Positions 6,718-15,326 are shown, counted from the first letter of the stretch. The stretch: DNA of 64,000 nt from Limnochorda sp. L945t (GCF_035593305.1 NZ_CP141615.1:1240001-1304000), one strand, 5' to 3'. Numbers and translations are program-made. The notes: a model not told the origin generated them from the sequence alone.

Positions 6718-7905
6718 GTGTCGGACTTCATGGATCGCCGCGCTCTTCTGAGGCGGATGGGAGCGGCCATGGCCGGGCTCGGGGCCTACGCCAGCGTCGC
6801 CGGACGGGCCATGGCGGCCGGCACGATCCAGGCGGGACCAGCGTCCCGGGATCCGACGCGCCTGGTCGCCCTTCCCGGTAAGCGCCCGCTCATCCAGATC
6901 TACGACAAGCCCCCGGTGTACGAGACACCGACGGGTGCGCTCATCGGCAAGGAGATCTACCCGCTCACGGACCGCGACGCGTACTACGTGCGCTGGCGCG
7001 AAGCCAACATCCCGGTGATCCGGCCGGAGGAACTGCGCGTCGACGTAGCGGGCGATGCGGCGGTGAGTCCCCGGAGCTTCACGTTCGACGACCTGCGCAG
7101 GTTCGAGGAAGTCTCCGTGGCGGCGGTCGGGGCGTGCACCGGCATGGGGCGGGCAACCCTGCGCCCTCTGCTGCCCGGTGTTCCCTGGGGCAAGGGTGAC
7201 GTCTCCGCCGCCAAGTGGACGGGCGTGCGCGTGCGCGACCTGCTCGAGGCGGTCGGTGTCAAGGACGACGCCGTGCAGGTGGCGTTCAAGTCGGCCGGCC
7301 AGACCATCGCCTCGAAGGCGCCCGAGTACTGGCGGATCCAGAGCGTCGACGAACTGATGAATCCCGACGCCATCCTCGCCTACAAGATGAACGACGCCGA
7401 GATACCCATCTGGAACGGAGCGCCCCTCCGCCTGGTCGTGCCGGGCGAGTATGCTCCGGGCTGGGTCAAGCAGGTGGTGCGCGTCGAGATCCGCTCCACC
7501 CCCATCGACAACCTGTGGGCCGGCACTCAGGCCGGGCCCGACCCGTTACGGATCGTCTCCTTCGTCACCACCCCGCAGGACGGCACCGTGCTCCACGCCG
7601 GCCAGGAGACAGAACTGACGGGCATCGCCTTCGACTCGGGGATCGGCATCGCCAGGGTCGAGGTCAGCCTCGACGGCGGCAAGACGTGGGATCGGGCGGC
7701 GCTCGAGCCGTCCTACGGCAAGTACGTGTGGCGGGTGTGGCACTACCGCTTCACGCCGCGCCGGCGGGGCAAGCTGACGATCCTCACCCGCGCGACGGGC
7801 GTCCAGGGCGAGGTCCAGCCCTTCGAACCCCTCGAAGCCCATTACGCCACCGCGCGCCGGCTCAACTCGGTGCTCGAGTACGCGAGCTACCTGGAGGTCG
7901 CCTGA
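6718..7905 (+). CDS. sorA: Molybdopterin sulfite dehydrogenase catalytic subunit, SorA-like
   Basis: A 395-residue protein of the sulfite oxidase family, expected to oxidise sulfite to sulfate with a molybdopterin cofactor outside the membrane. An N-terminal signal (RRALLRRMGAAMAG, Tat-like but not perfect consensus) precedes the oxidoreductase domain; Cys140 in GACTGMGR sits where the molybdenum-ligating cysteine is expected, although the usual C-A-G-N-x-R is changed. AAKWTGVRVRDLL and the C-terminal dimerisation domain with VEVSLDGGKTW are typical. GGAGGTG precedes GTG 6718. The next gene encodes a c-type cytochrome, as in SorAB systems. Other members of the family act on other oxyanions or methionine sulfoxide, so the substrate is inferred. 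Confidence 0.82.
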   Translation: MSDFMDRRALLRRMGAAMAGLGAYASVAGRAMAAGTIQAGPASRDPTRLVALPGKRPLIQIYDKPPVYETPTGALIGKEIYPLTDRDAYYVRWREANIPVIRPEELRVDVAGDAAVSPRSFTFDDLRRFEEVSVAAVGACTGMGRATLRPLLPGVPWGKGDVSAAKWTGVRVRDLLEAVGVKDDAVQVAFKSAGQTIASKAPEYWRIQSVDELMNPDAILAYKMNDAEIPIWNGAPLRLVVPGEYAPGWVKQVVRVEIRSTPIDNLWAGTQAGPDPLRIVSFVTTPQDGTVLHAGQETELTGIAFDSGIGIARVEVSLDGGKTWDRAALEPSYGKYVWRVWHYRFTPRRRGKLTILTRATGVQGEVQPFEPLEAHYATARRLNSVLEYASYLEVA

Positions 7906-7906
7906 G

Positions 7907-8344
7907 ATGGCGTCGACGCACGAAAGGCTCGGCGTGGCGGCGCTGGTTGGAGGCGTGGCAACGGCGGCGCTCGTGGGCATCGCCGCATGGCTGGGTAGCC
8001 GCCAGGCGGCCATCGCGCCGCCGGCGCCGGCGGCGCAAGTTTCCGAGGTCACAGGGCCCGTCTATGCCGAGCTCGTCCTGACAGAATGGCAGCTGGAACC
8101 CGGCGAGGGCAAGCAGACGGTGCAGACTTTCTGTACCATCTGCCATTCGCTCGCTCCCATTCTCCAGCACCGGGAGTTTCCGAAACAGACGTGGGTCGCC
8201 GAGGTCGACAAGATGCGGCAACGCTACGGGCTGCCCATCAACGACGAGATCGCCCGGGAGATCGTCACTTATCTCGAGGAGCACTACAGCCTGGAGTCCA
8301 TCCAGGCCCGGGCCCGGGTCGCTGGCGAGCCGGTGGCCCGGTGA
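7907..8344 (+). CDS. sorB: Membrane-anchored c-type cytochrome, SorB-like
   Basis: A 145-residue protein with an N-terminal membrane anchor (about residues 8-30) and a single haem-binding CTICH motif at 76-80. It starts one base after the stop of the molybdoenzyme gene, so it very likely takes the electrons from sulfite oxidation and passes them on. The oxidase encoded in the minus-strand operon downstream is a plausible final acceptor. The haem methionine ligand is not certain; Met96 is a candidate. The family has little sequence conservation beyond the haem motif. Confidence 0.8.
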   Translation: MASTHERLGVAALVGGVATAALVGIAAWLGSRQAAIAPPAPAAQVSEVTGPVYAELVLTEWQLEPGEGKQTVQTFCTICHSLAPILQHREFPKQTWVAEVDKMRQRYGLPINDEIAREIVTYLEEHYSLESIQARARVAGEPVAR

Positions 8345-8370
8345 GGCCGGGCTCCCCGTCGATGTTCTCC

Positions 8371-8802
8371 TCATCCGGGAGCGGCGAGAAGCCCCTTGTC
8401 GCAAAGGCGCCGGTGCTCTTTGAGCATGCAGCGATCCATGACGACGAGCAAGCCGGCCTTGCGGGCCTTCTCGGCCGCTTCCGGGTGGACGACGCCCTCC
8501 TGCAGCCACAGCGCCCGGGCGCCGATCCGGATGGCCTGGTCCACGATGGCCGGCACGTGCTCAGGGCGCCGGAACACGTCCACCACGTCCACGCCTTCCC
8601 CGATGGACAGGAGGTCCCGATGGCTCTTCTCCCCGAGCACCTCGCCGGCTGCCGGATTCACAGGCAGGATCCGGTATCCCTGGCTCTTCAGGTAGCGCGC
8701 GACGACGTGGCTCGGGCGCGACGGATCGGGAGAAAGCCCCACGACCGCGATGGTGCGCGCTCGCCGGAAGATCTCCAGGATCGTGGTGTCCTCATGCTCC
8801 AT
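8371..8802 (-). CDS. CoA-binding domain protein (YccU-like)
   Basis: A 143-residue single-domain protein with the Rossmann-type CoA-binding fold: TIAVVGLSPDPSRPSHVVARYLKSQGY near the N-terminus, then VDVVDVFRRPEHVP and ALWLQEGVVHPEA, all hallmarks of the YccU family. Length equals the family norm. ATG 8802 is chosen because the family starts there and a GGAGAGGGG lies upstream; the frame is open for 99 more codons but runs through tRNA-Trp. The ligand and role are not established in the family. Confidence 0.88.
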   Translation of the reverse strand: MEHEDTTILEIFRRARTIAVVGLSPDPSRPSHVVARYLKSQGYRILPVNPAAGEVLGEKSHRDLLSIGEGVDVVDVFRRPEHVPAIVDQAIRIGARALWLQEGVVHPEAAEKARKAGLLVVMDRCMLKEHRRLCDKGLLAAPG

Positions 8803-8948
8803 GCCTGGCCGCCCCTCTCCTACCCTCTTTCCTGTCCGGCCTTCCGCTGCCGTCCCGAAAGCCCCGGGACGGCGCATGGGTTCGCCCCGGTGGGCGGGGG
8901 CCCTGCCATGGCCGCCGAACCTCGCACGCGTATCGTCGACAGGCTCGC

Positions 8949-8978
8949 TTGCTCCCGCGACCTCCCAGATGGTATACT
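8949..8978 (+). promoter_or_regulatory. tRNA-Trp promoter
   Basis: TTGCTC (8949-8954) and TATACT (8973-8978) are 18 bases apart, ending 12 bases before the tRNA. Confidence 0.6.
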
Positions 8979-8990
8979 CGAATCCAGCGC

Positions 8991-9066
<76 letters not shown>

Positions 9067-9127
9067 GCTGCGACGAGCCGAAAGCGTACTGCCGTGCACC
9101 GGGCGGCGGCACGATCCGTGGCGCGGC

Positions 9128-9562
9128 TCAGCCCCCGGCCGGTCGCCCCAGCCCGTAGAGCATCAGGAAGGTCAGCGGCCCGGAGACCGAGACGAACACC
9201 CACAAGGGAAAGGTCCAGCGGGACACTGCCCGGTGCTGCCGTGTCCGGCCGGTCAACGCCAGGACGAGCGACGCTCCCACCAGCGGCACGATCAGGGTGG
9301 CGCCCGCCACGTGCGCGCCTAGCAGCGCCAGGTAGATGGCCCGCATCCCCGGCTCCCCCTCGAACGGGGTCACCCCGAACCACCACGTCTTGAGGCCATA
9401 CACGACGAGGAAGAGCCCCTGCAGGGCGGTCGCGGCGACCATCGCCTTGCGGTGGGCCCTGGCGTCGTCGCGCCGGATCCGGGCGTGGCCGTACAGGATC
9501 ACTCCCGCGCTCACGGCGTTGATCGTTGCGTTGAAGGCGGCCATCCAGAACGCCGCGCTCAC
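9128..9562 (-). CDS. DUF420 membrane protein, CtaM-like
   Basis: A 144-residue protein with four hydrophobic segments, of the DUF420 family. The related Bacillus CtaM (YozB) is needed for activity of haem-copper oxidases. The family pattern is visible: N at the first helix (AAFNATINAVSAGVILYGHARI), then AHRKAMVAATALQGLFLVVY and a histidine in LLGAHVAGATLIVPLV. GTG 9562 overlaps the stop of the upstream gene (GTGA) and follows GGAG; an ATG at 9574 is an alternative. It is the last gene of the oxidase operon, which supports a role in oxidase assembly. Confidence 0.8.
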   Translation of the reverse strand: MSAAFWMAAFNATINAVSAGVILYGHARIRRDDARAHRKAMVAATALQGLFLVVYGLKTWWFGVTPFEGEPGMRAIYLALLGAHVAGATLIVPLVGASLVLALTGRTRQHRAVSRWTFPLWVFVSVSGPLTFLMLYGLGRPAGG

Positions 9563-10755
9563 GGCCGGCTCCATCCCCCCGTCACTGCCGCTCGACTCGG
9601 CACCATCCCCGGGGATTCTCGCACCAGCGTGGTGGCGGCCGCCAGGTAAGGATACCGGCCCGATGGGTTCCACAAGAACCAGCCGGCGGTCCCCGCCTTC
9701 TCCGCCGCTTCGATTTGGGCGGCCAGTTCCACGGGGCCATACGTCACCCTCAGGCTGAACGCCTGCAGCCACGGCCTCACTCGGGCGGGGCCCACCCTCT
9801 GCCCCGTCGCGGCCAGCGCGAGAGCCACCGTCCGGGCCGGCTCCCGCTCCGGCACGGGAATGCCGAAGACGCCGGGCCCGAAGTGGGAGGGGTAAACCAT
9901 GGGAGCGAGCACATCGGCCGCGGAGGCCATCGCTTCGCACTGCTGCCCGATGCCCATGTCTCCCGGCACGCTGCAGGCCTGGCCGAACATGGCGACGGAC
10001 AGGGTGGCCCCGGTGCCTTCCAGCGCCTCCCGTACGCCCGCCACCAGTTGCCGGATGGCGGCGACCCGTTCGGCAGCCGCGGGCCGTGCCAGGCCTCTGC
10101 CCCCTCCTTCGCTGGGGAAACGTACGTAGTCCAGGTGGATCTCCGCAAACCCGGCGTCGGCGGCCATGCGGGCGAGATATGCGAGATACGCCCGCACCGC
10201 GCTCGAGCGGGGGTCGAGCCACCGCTCCCCTGCGGGGCCCACCCACGGCTCGCCTCCGCCTCCGAGCAGGAACAGCTGCGGCCGATCGGGGCCGGCCGTC
10301 TCGTCCCGCAAAGCGACGATGCGCGCTACGGGCACCATACCGTGGGCCCTCGCCTGGCGGACCAGCACCCTCGGAGCCGACCCCACGCGCTCGCCCCGGG
10401 CCGTATCGTCACCCGTCTCCCACGGCCGTAGGGTCACTTTGCCACGGTCATCCCGGACGTCGACCACGATGGCGTTGAGCCCGGCGCGTCGCAGGGCGCG
10501 CCACTCGCGTTCACCGATGCCCCGCACCAAGCGTCCGGGCGGCACGTAGACGCCGCGCAAGACGGCCGGCCGCGCCTCAGCCGCCGGGAAAGCCGCCTTT
10601 GCGGCGGGAAGGACCCGCCCCGCCGGACGCTCCGCCGGCCAGGTAGGCGCCGTCCACGAGAGGGTCGCGGTCGCCGTGAGCGCCACGACCCGGCATGCCT
10701 GGCGCACCCACCTGCTTCCCATCCACTCCGTCCATCGGCAGGCGGAAGCGGCCAC
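9559..10755 (-). CDS. Putative glycosidase-like protein (DUF4015), exported
   Basis: A 398-residue protein with a likely signal peptide near residues 18-38 and a TIM-barrel-type domain of the DUF4015 family from about residue 65. Visible features are RGVYVPPG, LNAIVVDVRDDRG, FAEIHLDYVRFPSEG (typical catalytic-strand acidic residues) and a C-terminal GWFLWNPSGRY. The family is predicted to hydrolyse or bind polysaccharide, but no substrate is known. GTG 10755 follows GGAAGG at good spacing. Its start overlaps the preceding small gene by 179 bases. Why it sits between oxidase genes is unclear. Confidence 0.75.
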   Translation of the reverse strand: MAASACRWTEWMGSRWVRQACRVVALTATATLSWTAPTWPAERPAGRVLPAAKAAFPAAEARPAVLRGVYVPPGRLVRGIGEREWRALRRAGLNAIVVDVRDDRGKVTLRPWETGDDTARGERVGSAPRVLVRQARAHGMVPVARIVALRDETAGPDRPQLFLLGGGGEPWVGPAGERWLDPRSSAVRAYLAYLARMAADAGFAEIHLDYVRFPSEGGGRGLARPAAAERVAAIRQLVAGVREALEGTGATLSVAMFGQACSVPGDMGIGQQCEAMASAADVLAPMVYPSHFGPGVFGIPVPEREPARTVALALAATGQRVGPARVRPWLQAFSLRVTYGPVELAAQIEAAEKAGTAGWFLWNPSGRYPYLAAATTLVRESPGMVPSRAAVTGGWSRP

Positions 10756-10867
10756 GTTGAGCCTTCCGGTGCCAGAGCAGGAAGAAAATCACGGCGGCGA
10801 TGAAGTACGGCACGACGACGAGCGCGACGAGGCTCGCTCCGACGTCTCGCGTACCGGCGACCGGCAC
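10577..10867 (-). CDS. Small single-span membrane protein in the oxidase operon
   Basis: The predicted 96-residue protein has one hydrophobic helix (about residues 11-30, VALVVVPYFIAAVIFFLLW) followed by a basic HRKAQRGR stop-transfer segment and a Gly-rich tail. GTG 10867 comes one base after the stop of the subunit IV gene, a spacing typical of this operon. No family is recognised; small accessory subunits of this size occur in oxidase operons. The hydrophilic tail overlaps the start of the next gene, so the functional part may be only the first 45 residues. Confidence 0.45.
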   Translation of the reverse strand: MPVAGTRDVGASLVALVVVPYFIAAVIFFLLWHRKAQRGRFRLPMDGVDGKQVGAPGMPGRGAHGDRDPLVDGAYLAGGASGGAGPSRRKGGFPGG

Positions 10868-10868
10868 G

Positions 10869-11219
10869 TCAATGCACCCGGAAGATCGCGTCCGGCGCGA
10901 TCGCGCCGAACAGGATGATGGCAAAGATGAACGGGCTCAGCACCGCGTACACGAACTGTAGCCGCTCGAAGCGCAAGTGCATGAAGTAGGCCACGATGAG
11001 GCTCCCCTTCATGAGGGCCAGCGCCACGAGCAGCGTGACCGTCACCGCTCGGGGCAGCGCCACGGTGGCGGCGCCGAGTTCGAGCAGCGTGAAGACGAGA
11101 AGCCATACCCACGTGCGCACGTACACACCGTAACCCTGGTGCGCGGCCGCCTCGGCATGGCCGGCGACGGCCTCGGTCCGGTCGCTCACCTGCAGGCCGC
11201 CTGGGGTCGACGATGCCAC
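10869..11219 (-). CDS. ctaF: Cytochrome c oxidase subunit IV (CtaF-like)
   Basis: A 116-residue membrane protein with three hydrophobic helices (YVRTWVWLLVFTLLELG, then VTVTLLVALALMKGSLIVAYFMHLRFE, then FVYAVLSPFIFAIILFG). The ALMKGSLIVAYFMHL segment is the signature of prokaryotic subunit IV. It stabilises the haem-copper oxidase in the membrane. It follows the two subunit III genes directly, the usual order in Bacillota. Confidence 0.88.
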   Translation of the reverse strand: MASSTPGGLQVSDRTEAVAGHAEAAAHQGYGVYVRTWVWLLVFTLLELGAATVALPRAVTVTLLVALALMKGSLIVAYFMHLRFERLQFVYAVLSPFIFAIILFGAIAPDAIFRVH

Positions 11220-11250
11220 GGCTGCACCACCTCCGCTCCCCGGTTGCCCC

Positions 11251-11886
11251 TCAGATCAAGTACAGCAACGTGAAGATGAAGACCCAGACCAGATCCACGA
11301 AGTGCCAGTACAGGCCTGCCACCTCCACGCCGTCGGCCGTGTAGCGACGCCGCGCCGACCGGGCCAGCACCGTGGCCAGGTAGACCACGCCGGCGGTCAC
11401 GTGCAGGCCGTGAAAGCCGGTGATGACGAAGAATGACGCGCTGAACAGCGGCGCCCCCCAGGGGTTGCCCGACAACCGTGCCCCCTCGCCGATGAAGTGG
11501 CTCCACTCGTACGCCTGCATCCCCAGGAAAACGAGCCCGCCCAGGATGGTGAGCCCGACGAAGCGTACGGCGTCGGCCCACCGCTCCGACTTGGCCGCCG
11601 TGACCGCCATGGCCATGGTGGCGCTCGAGCAGATGAGGATGAAGGTCATGAGACCGACCAGGTTGAGGTTGAAGACCTCGTGCGAGGCCGGCCACGACGG
11701 GCTCGACAGGCGCGAGTACCCGTACCCCGACAACAGCCCCGCGAACGTCAGGGTGTCGGAGAGCAAGAAGAGCCACATCATGAGCTTGGCCCAGCTGACC
11801 CGGAACGGGGAGACGCCGCCTCCCCACTCCCCGCTCACCCGGGTCTCGTCCGCGCCGTCCGTCACGACCGGATGGGCGCCCGTCAT
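11251..11886 (-). CDS. ctaE: Cytochrome c oxidase subunit III (second copy)
   Basis: A 211-residue protein with five membrane helices, of the bacterial CoxC/CtaE type. Typical elements are MMWLFLLSDTLTFAGLL in the first helix, YEWSHFIGEG in the middle, and ITGFHGLHVTAGVVYL and GLYWHFVDLVWVFIF at the end. ATG 11886 is preceded by AGGAGGGG. Subunit III is part of the oxidase core and supports stable proton uptake. It is directly preceded by a second, more divergent subunit III gene. Confidence 0.9.
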   Translation of the reverse strand: MTGAHPVVTDGADETRVSGEWGGGVSPFRVSWAKLMMWLFLLSDTLTFAGLLSGYGYSRLSSPSWPASHEVFNLNLVGLMTFILICSSATMAMAVTAAKSERWADAVRFVGLTILGGLVFLGMQAYEWSHFIGEGARLSGNPWGAPLFSASFFVITGFHGLHVTAGVVYLATVLARSARRRYTADGVEVAGLYWHFVDLVWVFIFTLLYLI

Positions 11887-11905
11887 CTCGTCCCGCCCCC
11901 TCCTT

Positions 11906-12661
11906 TCACGTCCAGAAGAGCAGTACCCAGAGGTACACCCACAGGCCCGCCAGGAAGTGCCAGAAGACCGCAGCGGCCCCCAAGGAGGTTTCGATCGGCT
12001 CGACGGTCGCGCCTGGCCGATCCGGGGGCTCGCCTGATCGGCCCCAGTCGCCATCGGATGCGGCCACCCGCGCGGCCCGGGCGGTGCGCCTCCAGGCCAC
12101 CAGCAGCCATGCGATGCCGGCCAGCAGGTGCAATGCGTGCATCCCGGTCAGCAGGTAGAAAAACGAAGCGTGCGCGCTGGCGGCCAGGCCCACGCCCTCC
12201 CCGGCAAGCTGCCGCCACGCCTCGAGCTGCCCTGCTACGAAGGAGGCCCCCAACAGGGCGGCGATCCCGACCGCGCCGGCACCTCTACGAGCCTGCCCGG
12301 CGCGCGACAGGCGCCGCCCCCACTCGAGAGCAGCGCTGCTCCCGAGCAGCACGGCCGTGTTGAGGTACAAGATGGCCGGCATGGGGCCGGTCTGCCAGTC
12401 CACGGACGTGCGCCGCGCCAGGTACGTCGCCGTGAACCCTACGAAGAGCATGGCCACGGCGGCCGACAGTACCCACGCCGCGAAGACGCCGGCGCCCGTC
12501 CCGGGTGACACCAGGTCGCTGGCCCCTCCGCCCGAGCCGGGCGTCCATGGCCCCCCGGGACCGCCGGGATAGCCGCTGCCCGGGTCGCCCGGCCCCGGCA
12601 CGGGCGTCTGGCTTGCCCGGCCTTCCGTCCGCTGCTGCTCGGTGGTCGTCACGGTGGCCAT
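11906..12661 (-). CDS. Cytochrome c oxidase subunit III-like protein (first copy, extended)
   Basis: A 251-residue member of the subunit III family with a 50-residue Pro/Gly-rich cytoplasmic N-terminus and five membrane helices. LLTGMHALHLLAGIAWLL and AVFWHFLAGLWVYLWVLLF correspond to the two conserved C-terminal helices of subunit III. Two different subunit III genes in tandem are unusual, though some alternative-complex and caa3 clusters carry an extra copy. It lies 6 bases after subunit I and 19 before the second copy, so both are presumably made together; whether both enter one complex is unknown. Confidence 0.8.
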   Translation of the reverse strand: MATVTTTEQQRTEGRASQTPVPGPGDPGSGYPGGPGGPWTPGSGGGASDLVSPGTGAGVFAAWVLSAAVAMLFVGFTATYLARRTSVDWQTGPMPAILYLNTAVLLGSSAALEWGRRLSRAGQARRGAGAVGIAALLGASFVAGQLEAWRQLAGEGVGLAASAHASFFYLLTGMHALHLLAGIAWLLVAWRRTARAARVAASDGDWGRSGEPPDRPGATVEPIETSLGAAAVFWHFLAGLWVYLWVLLFWT

Positions 12662-12667
12662 GTCGGG

Positions 12668-14467
12668 CTACTGGCCCCCCTGCACGGCGGCCGGGGCGGC
12701 GACCTCCGCCGGGACGGTCTGCGGTACGAAGTCACGGTCGCTGCCCGGCAAGCTGTAGTCGTATGCCCACCGGTAGACGACCGGTTGCCGCTCGCCCCAG
12801 TTGCCGTGCGGCGGCGGGGACGACGTGGTCCACTCCAGGCTGGTCGCTTGCCACGGGTTGGCCTCCGCCCGCTTGCCCTTCGCCAGGCTCCAGACGACGT
12901 TGACCACGAAGAGCATGTGGGCCACGAACATGACGAACGCGCTCACCGACACGAAGGCGTTGACGCCGCTCAAGCCGCTCAGGTAGCCGTACATCTGGGG
13001 CGAGTAAATGCGCCGCATCATGCCGGCAAGACCGGCGAAGTGCATGGGGAAGAACGTGCCGAACGTGGCGGGCAACGCCAGCCAGAAGTGCCATCGCCCC
13101 AGCCGCTCGTCGAGCATCCGGCCGAACATCTTGGGGAACCAGTGGTACAGTCCCGCGAACATCCCGAACAGCGCGGCGCTGGCCATTACGAAGTGGAAAT
13201 GGGCCACCACGAAGTAGGTGTCGTGCACGTACATGTTGAAGGCAGGCTGGCCCAACAACAGCCCGGTGAGCCCGCCGGTCACGAACAGCGAGACGAACCC
13301 GATGGCGAACAGCATCGCCGGGGTGAAACGCAGCTTCCCGCCCCACAGCGTCGCCAGCCAGTTGAACGTCTTGATGGCCGACGGGACGGCGATGATGAGC
13401 GTGGTCGTCATGAATGCGGTGCCCAGCATCGGGTGCATGCCGCTCACGAACATGTGGTGGCCCCATACCAGGAAGCTCAGGAAGGCGATGGCCGATATGG
13501 TGAGCACCATGACCGGATACCCGAAGACGGGCTTGCGGGCGTTGTTGGAGATGACCTCGGAGACGATGCCCATCGCCGGAAGCACCAGGATGTAGACCTC
13601 AGGGTGCCCCAGGAACCAGAAGAGGTGCTGCCACAGCAGCGGGTCCCCGCCGCCGGCGGTGATGGTCTTTCCCCCGATGACCGCGCCTGCCGGCAGGAAG
13701 AACGTGGTACCGGCGTGCCGGTCGAACAGGAGCATGATCGCCGCGGCCAGCAGCACCGGGAAGGAGAGCAGCGACAGGATCGCCGTGATGAACAGGGCCC
13801 AGGTGGAAAGGGGCAGCCGCATCATGGACATGCCGCGGGTCCGGAGCTGCAGCACCGTGGTGATGTAGTTGAGGGAGCCAAAGAGGAAGGCTACGATGAG
13901 AATGGCCAGGCTGACGAGCCAGAGGGTTTGTCCCAGCCCCTCTCCCGGCCCGGCCAGCGGGGTCGCCGACAACGGAGCGTACGCCGTCCACCCCGAGATG
14001 GGCGCTCCTCCCGGGACGAAGAAGGCGGCGAGCAGGACGGCGGAGGCGACGGGAAACAGCCAGTACGACAGCATGTTGAGCAACGGAAAGGCCATGTCCC
14101 GCGCCCCGATCTGCAAGGGAATGAGGAAGTTGCCGAACCCCCCGGTCAGCGCCGTGCTCATCACGTAGAAGATCATGATGGTGCCGTGCATGGTGACCAG
14201 GGAGAGGTAGAAGCCCTGGTTCATGATGCCGTTGGGGAAGCCTTGCGGCAGGATCCGGCCCAACAGCGGCCACGACGAGCCGGGCCAGCCCAACTCCAGC
14301 CGCATCAGCATGGCCAACAGGCCTCCTACGAGGGCCATCACGAAGGACGTCACGAGGTACTGGATGCCGATGACCTTGTGATCCAGGCTGAAGACGTAGC
14401 GCCGCCAGAAGCTCTCCCGGTGCGCCACCTCGTGCGCCGTACGGGCCTCTTGCTCGATGACCGCCAT
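12668..14467 (-). CDS. ctaD: Cytochrome c oxidase subunit I
   Basis: A 599-residue catalytic subunit that reduces oxygen to water and pumps protons. The sequence shows the low-spin haem ligand region (TMHGTIMIFYVMST), the cross-linked His-Tyr pair in WFLGHPEVYILVLPAMG, the CuB histidines in VWGHHMFVSG, and the two haem ligands in HDTYFVVAHFHFVM. The GFGNFLIP...RDMAFPLLN segment, part of the D-channel, suggests an A-family (aa3-type) enzyme. A C-terminal extension of about 70 residues after the last helices is polar. It follows subunit II by 19 bases. Confidence 0.97.
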   Translation of the reverse strand: MAVIEQEARTAHEVAHRESFWRRYVFSLDHKVIGIQYLVTSFVMALVGGLLAMLMRLELGWPGSSWPLLGRILPQGFPNGIMNQGFYLSLVTMHGTIMIFYVMSTALTGGFGNFLIPLQIGARDMAFPLLNMLSYWLFPVASAVLLAAFFVPGGAPISGWTAYAPLSATPLAGPGEGLGQTLWLVSLAILIVAFLFGSLNYITTVLQLRTRGMSMMRLPLSTWALFITAILSLLSFPVLLAAAIMLLFDRHAGTTFFLPAGAVIGGKTITAGGGDPLLWQHLFWFLGHPEVYILVLPAMGIVSEVISNNARKPVFGYPVMVLTISAIAFLSFLVWGHHMFVSGMHPMLGTAFMTTTLIIAVPSAIKTFNWLATLWGGKLRFTPAMLFAIGFVSLFVTGGLTGLLLGQPAFNMYVHDTYFVVAHFHFVMASAALFGMFAGLYHWFPKMFGRMLDERLGRWHFWLALPATFGTFFPMHFAGLAGMMRRIYSPQMYGYLSGLSGVNAFVSVSAFVMFVAHMLFVVNVVWSLAKGKRAEANPWQATSLEWTTSSPPPHGNWGERQPVVYRWAYDYSLPGSDRDFVPQTVPAEVAAPAAVQGGQ

Positions 14468-14486
14468 AGCTAGCGCTCCCTCTCCT

Positions 14487-15326
14487 TCAGCGCGTTCCCG
14501 GGGACGCCATCCACGCCTCGAACTGGTCCGGGGTCTCCACCTTCAGGGTGCTGGCCATGACGAAGTGGCCGACCCCGCACAGTTCCGCGCACGCGATCGG
14601 GTACGTGCCGGTACGCGTGGGAGTGAACCACACCTGGGTGACCCGGCCCGGCACCGCGTCCTGCTTGAAGCGGAAGTGAGGCACGTAGAAGCTGTGGATG
14701 ACGTCCTTGGACCGGATGAGCAGCCTGACCGGCCGGTTGACCACCAGATGGAGCTCGTTGGTGATGACGTCGTCGGCCGCGCCGCGCTCCGCGCGCTGGA
14801 TCCCGAGAGGCGACCGGAACGAGTCGCGGGTCAGGTCCACCGGGGCGAGCACGCCATCCGGGCCCGGGTAGTGGAACTGCCAGCCGAACTGCTGCGCGAC
14901 GACCTCCACCGTCATCGCGCCGGACGGCGGCGAACCGTGCACCTGCAACCACAGTGAACCGCCGAAGATGGTCAGGACGATCAGGATGCCGGCGGTCGCG
15001 ATGGTCCACCCGGCCTCCAGCCGCCGGTTCTCGTGCCAGTGAGCGGCCCGTTGGGCCGCGCTCGTCTGGCGGAAGCGCATGGCCGTGAAGCCCAGCAACA
15101 GGTGTACCAGGACGAAGACCACGGAGATGATGGAGAAAACGACGAGGAACAACCGATCGATGGCCATGCCCTGGGTCGACGCCACCGGCGGCAGCCACCA
15201 GTGCTTCGTCGCCACCACGGTGGCGACCACGGCCGCCGCCGTGACGGCCCAGACCAGCACGGCCACCGCCACGCCATGGCGGGCGTGCGCCTGCACCTCC
15301 GGCGCCTCGGCTCCGGGATGTTCCAC
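14487..15326 (-). CDS. ctaC: Cytochrome c oxidase subunit II (CuA protein)
   Basis: A 279-residue protein with two N-terminal membrane helices and an external cupredoxin domain. The binuclear CuA site is complete: CAELCGVGHFVM contains two cysteines, a histidine and a methionine, and the earlier HSFYVPHFRFKQD supplies the first histidine. There is no C-terminal cytochrome c domain, unlike Bacillus caa3 subunit II, so a separate cytochrome must donate electrons. GTG 15326 is chosen after GGGGGGGAGA; the frame is open to 15395 and a longer N-terminus is possible. It is the first gene of the operon. Confidence 0.92.
   Translation of the reverse strand: MEHPGAEAPEVQAHARHGVAVAVLVWAVTAAAVVATVVATKHWWLPPVASTQGMAIDRLFLVVFSIISVVFVLVHLLLGFTAMRFRQTSAAQRAAHWHENRRLEAGWTIATAGILIVLTIFGGSLWLQVHGSPPSGAMTVEVVAQQFGWQFHYPGPDGVLAPVDLTRDSFRSPLGIQRAERGAADDVITNELHLVVNRPVRLLIRSKDVIHSFYVPHFRFKQDAVPGRVTQVWFTPTRTGTYPIACAELCGVGHFVMASTLKVETPDQFEAWMASPGTR

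Noticed and set aside
12785-14473. A 562-codon open frame on the + strand
   Set aside because: It is antisense to cytochrome oxidase subunit I and reads as a His/Gln-rich shadow.
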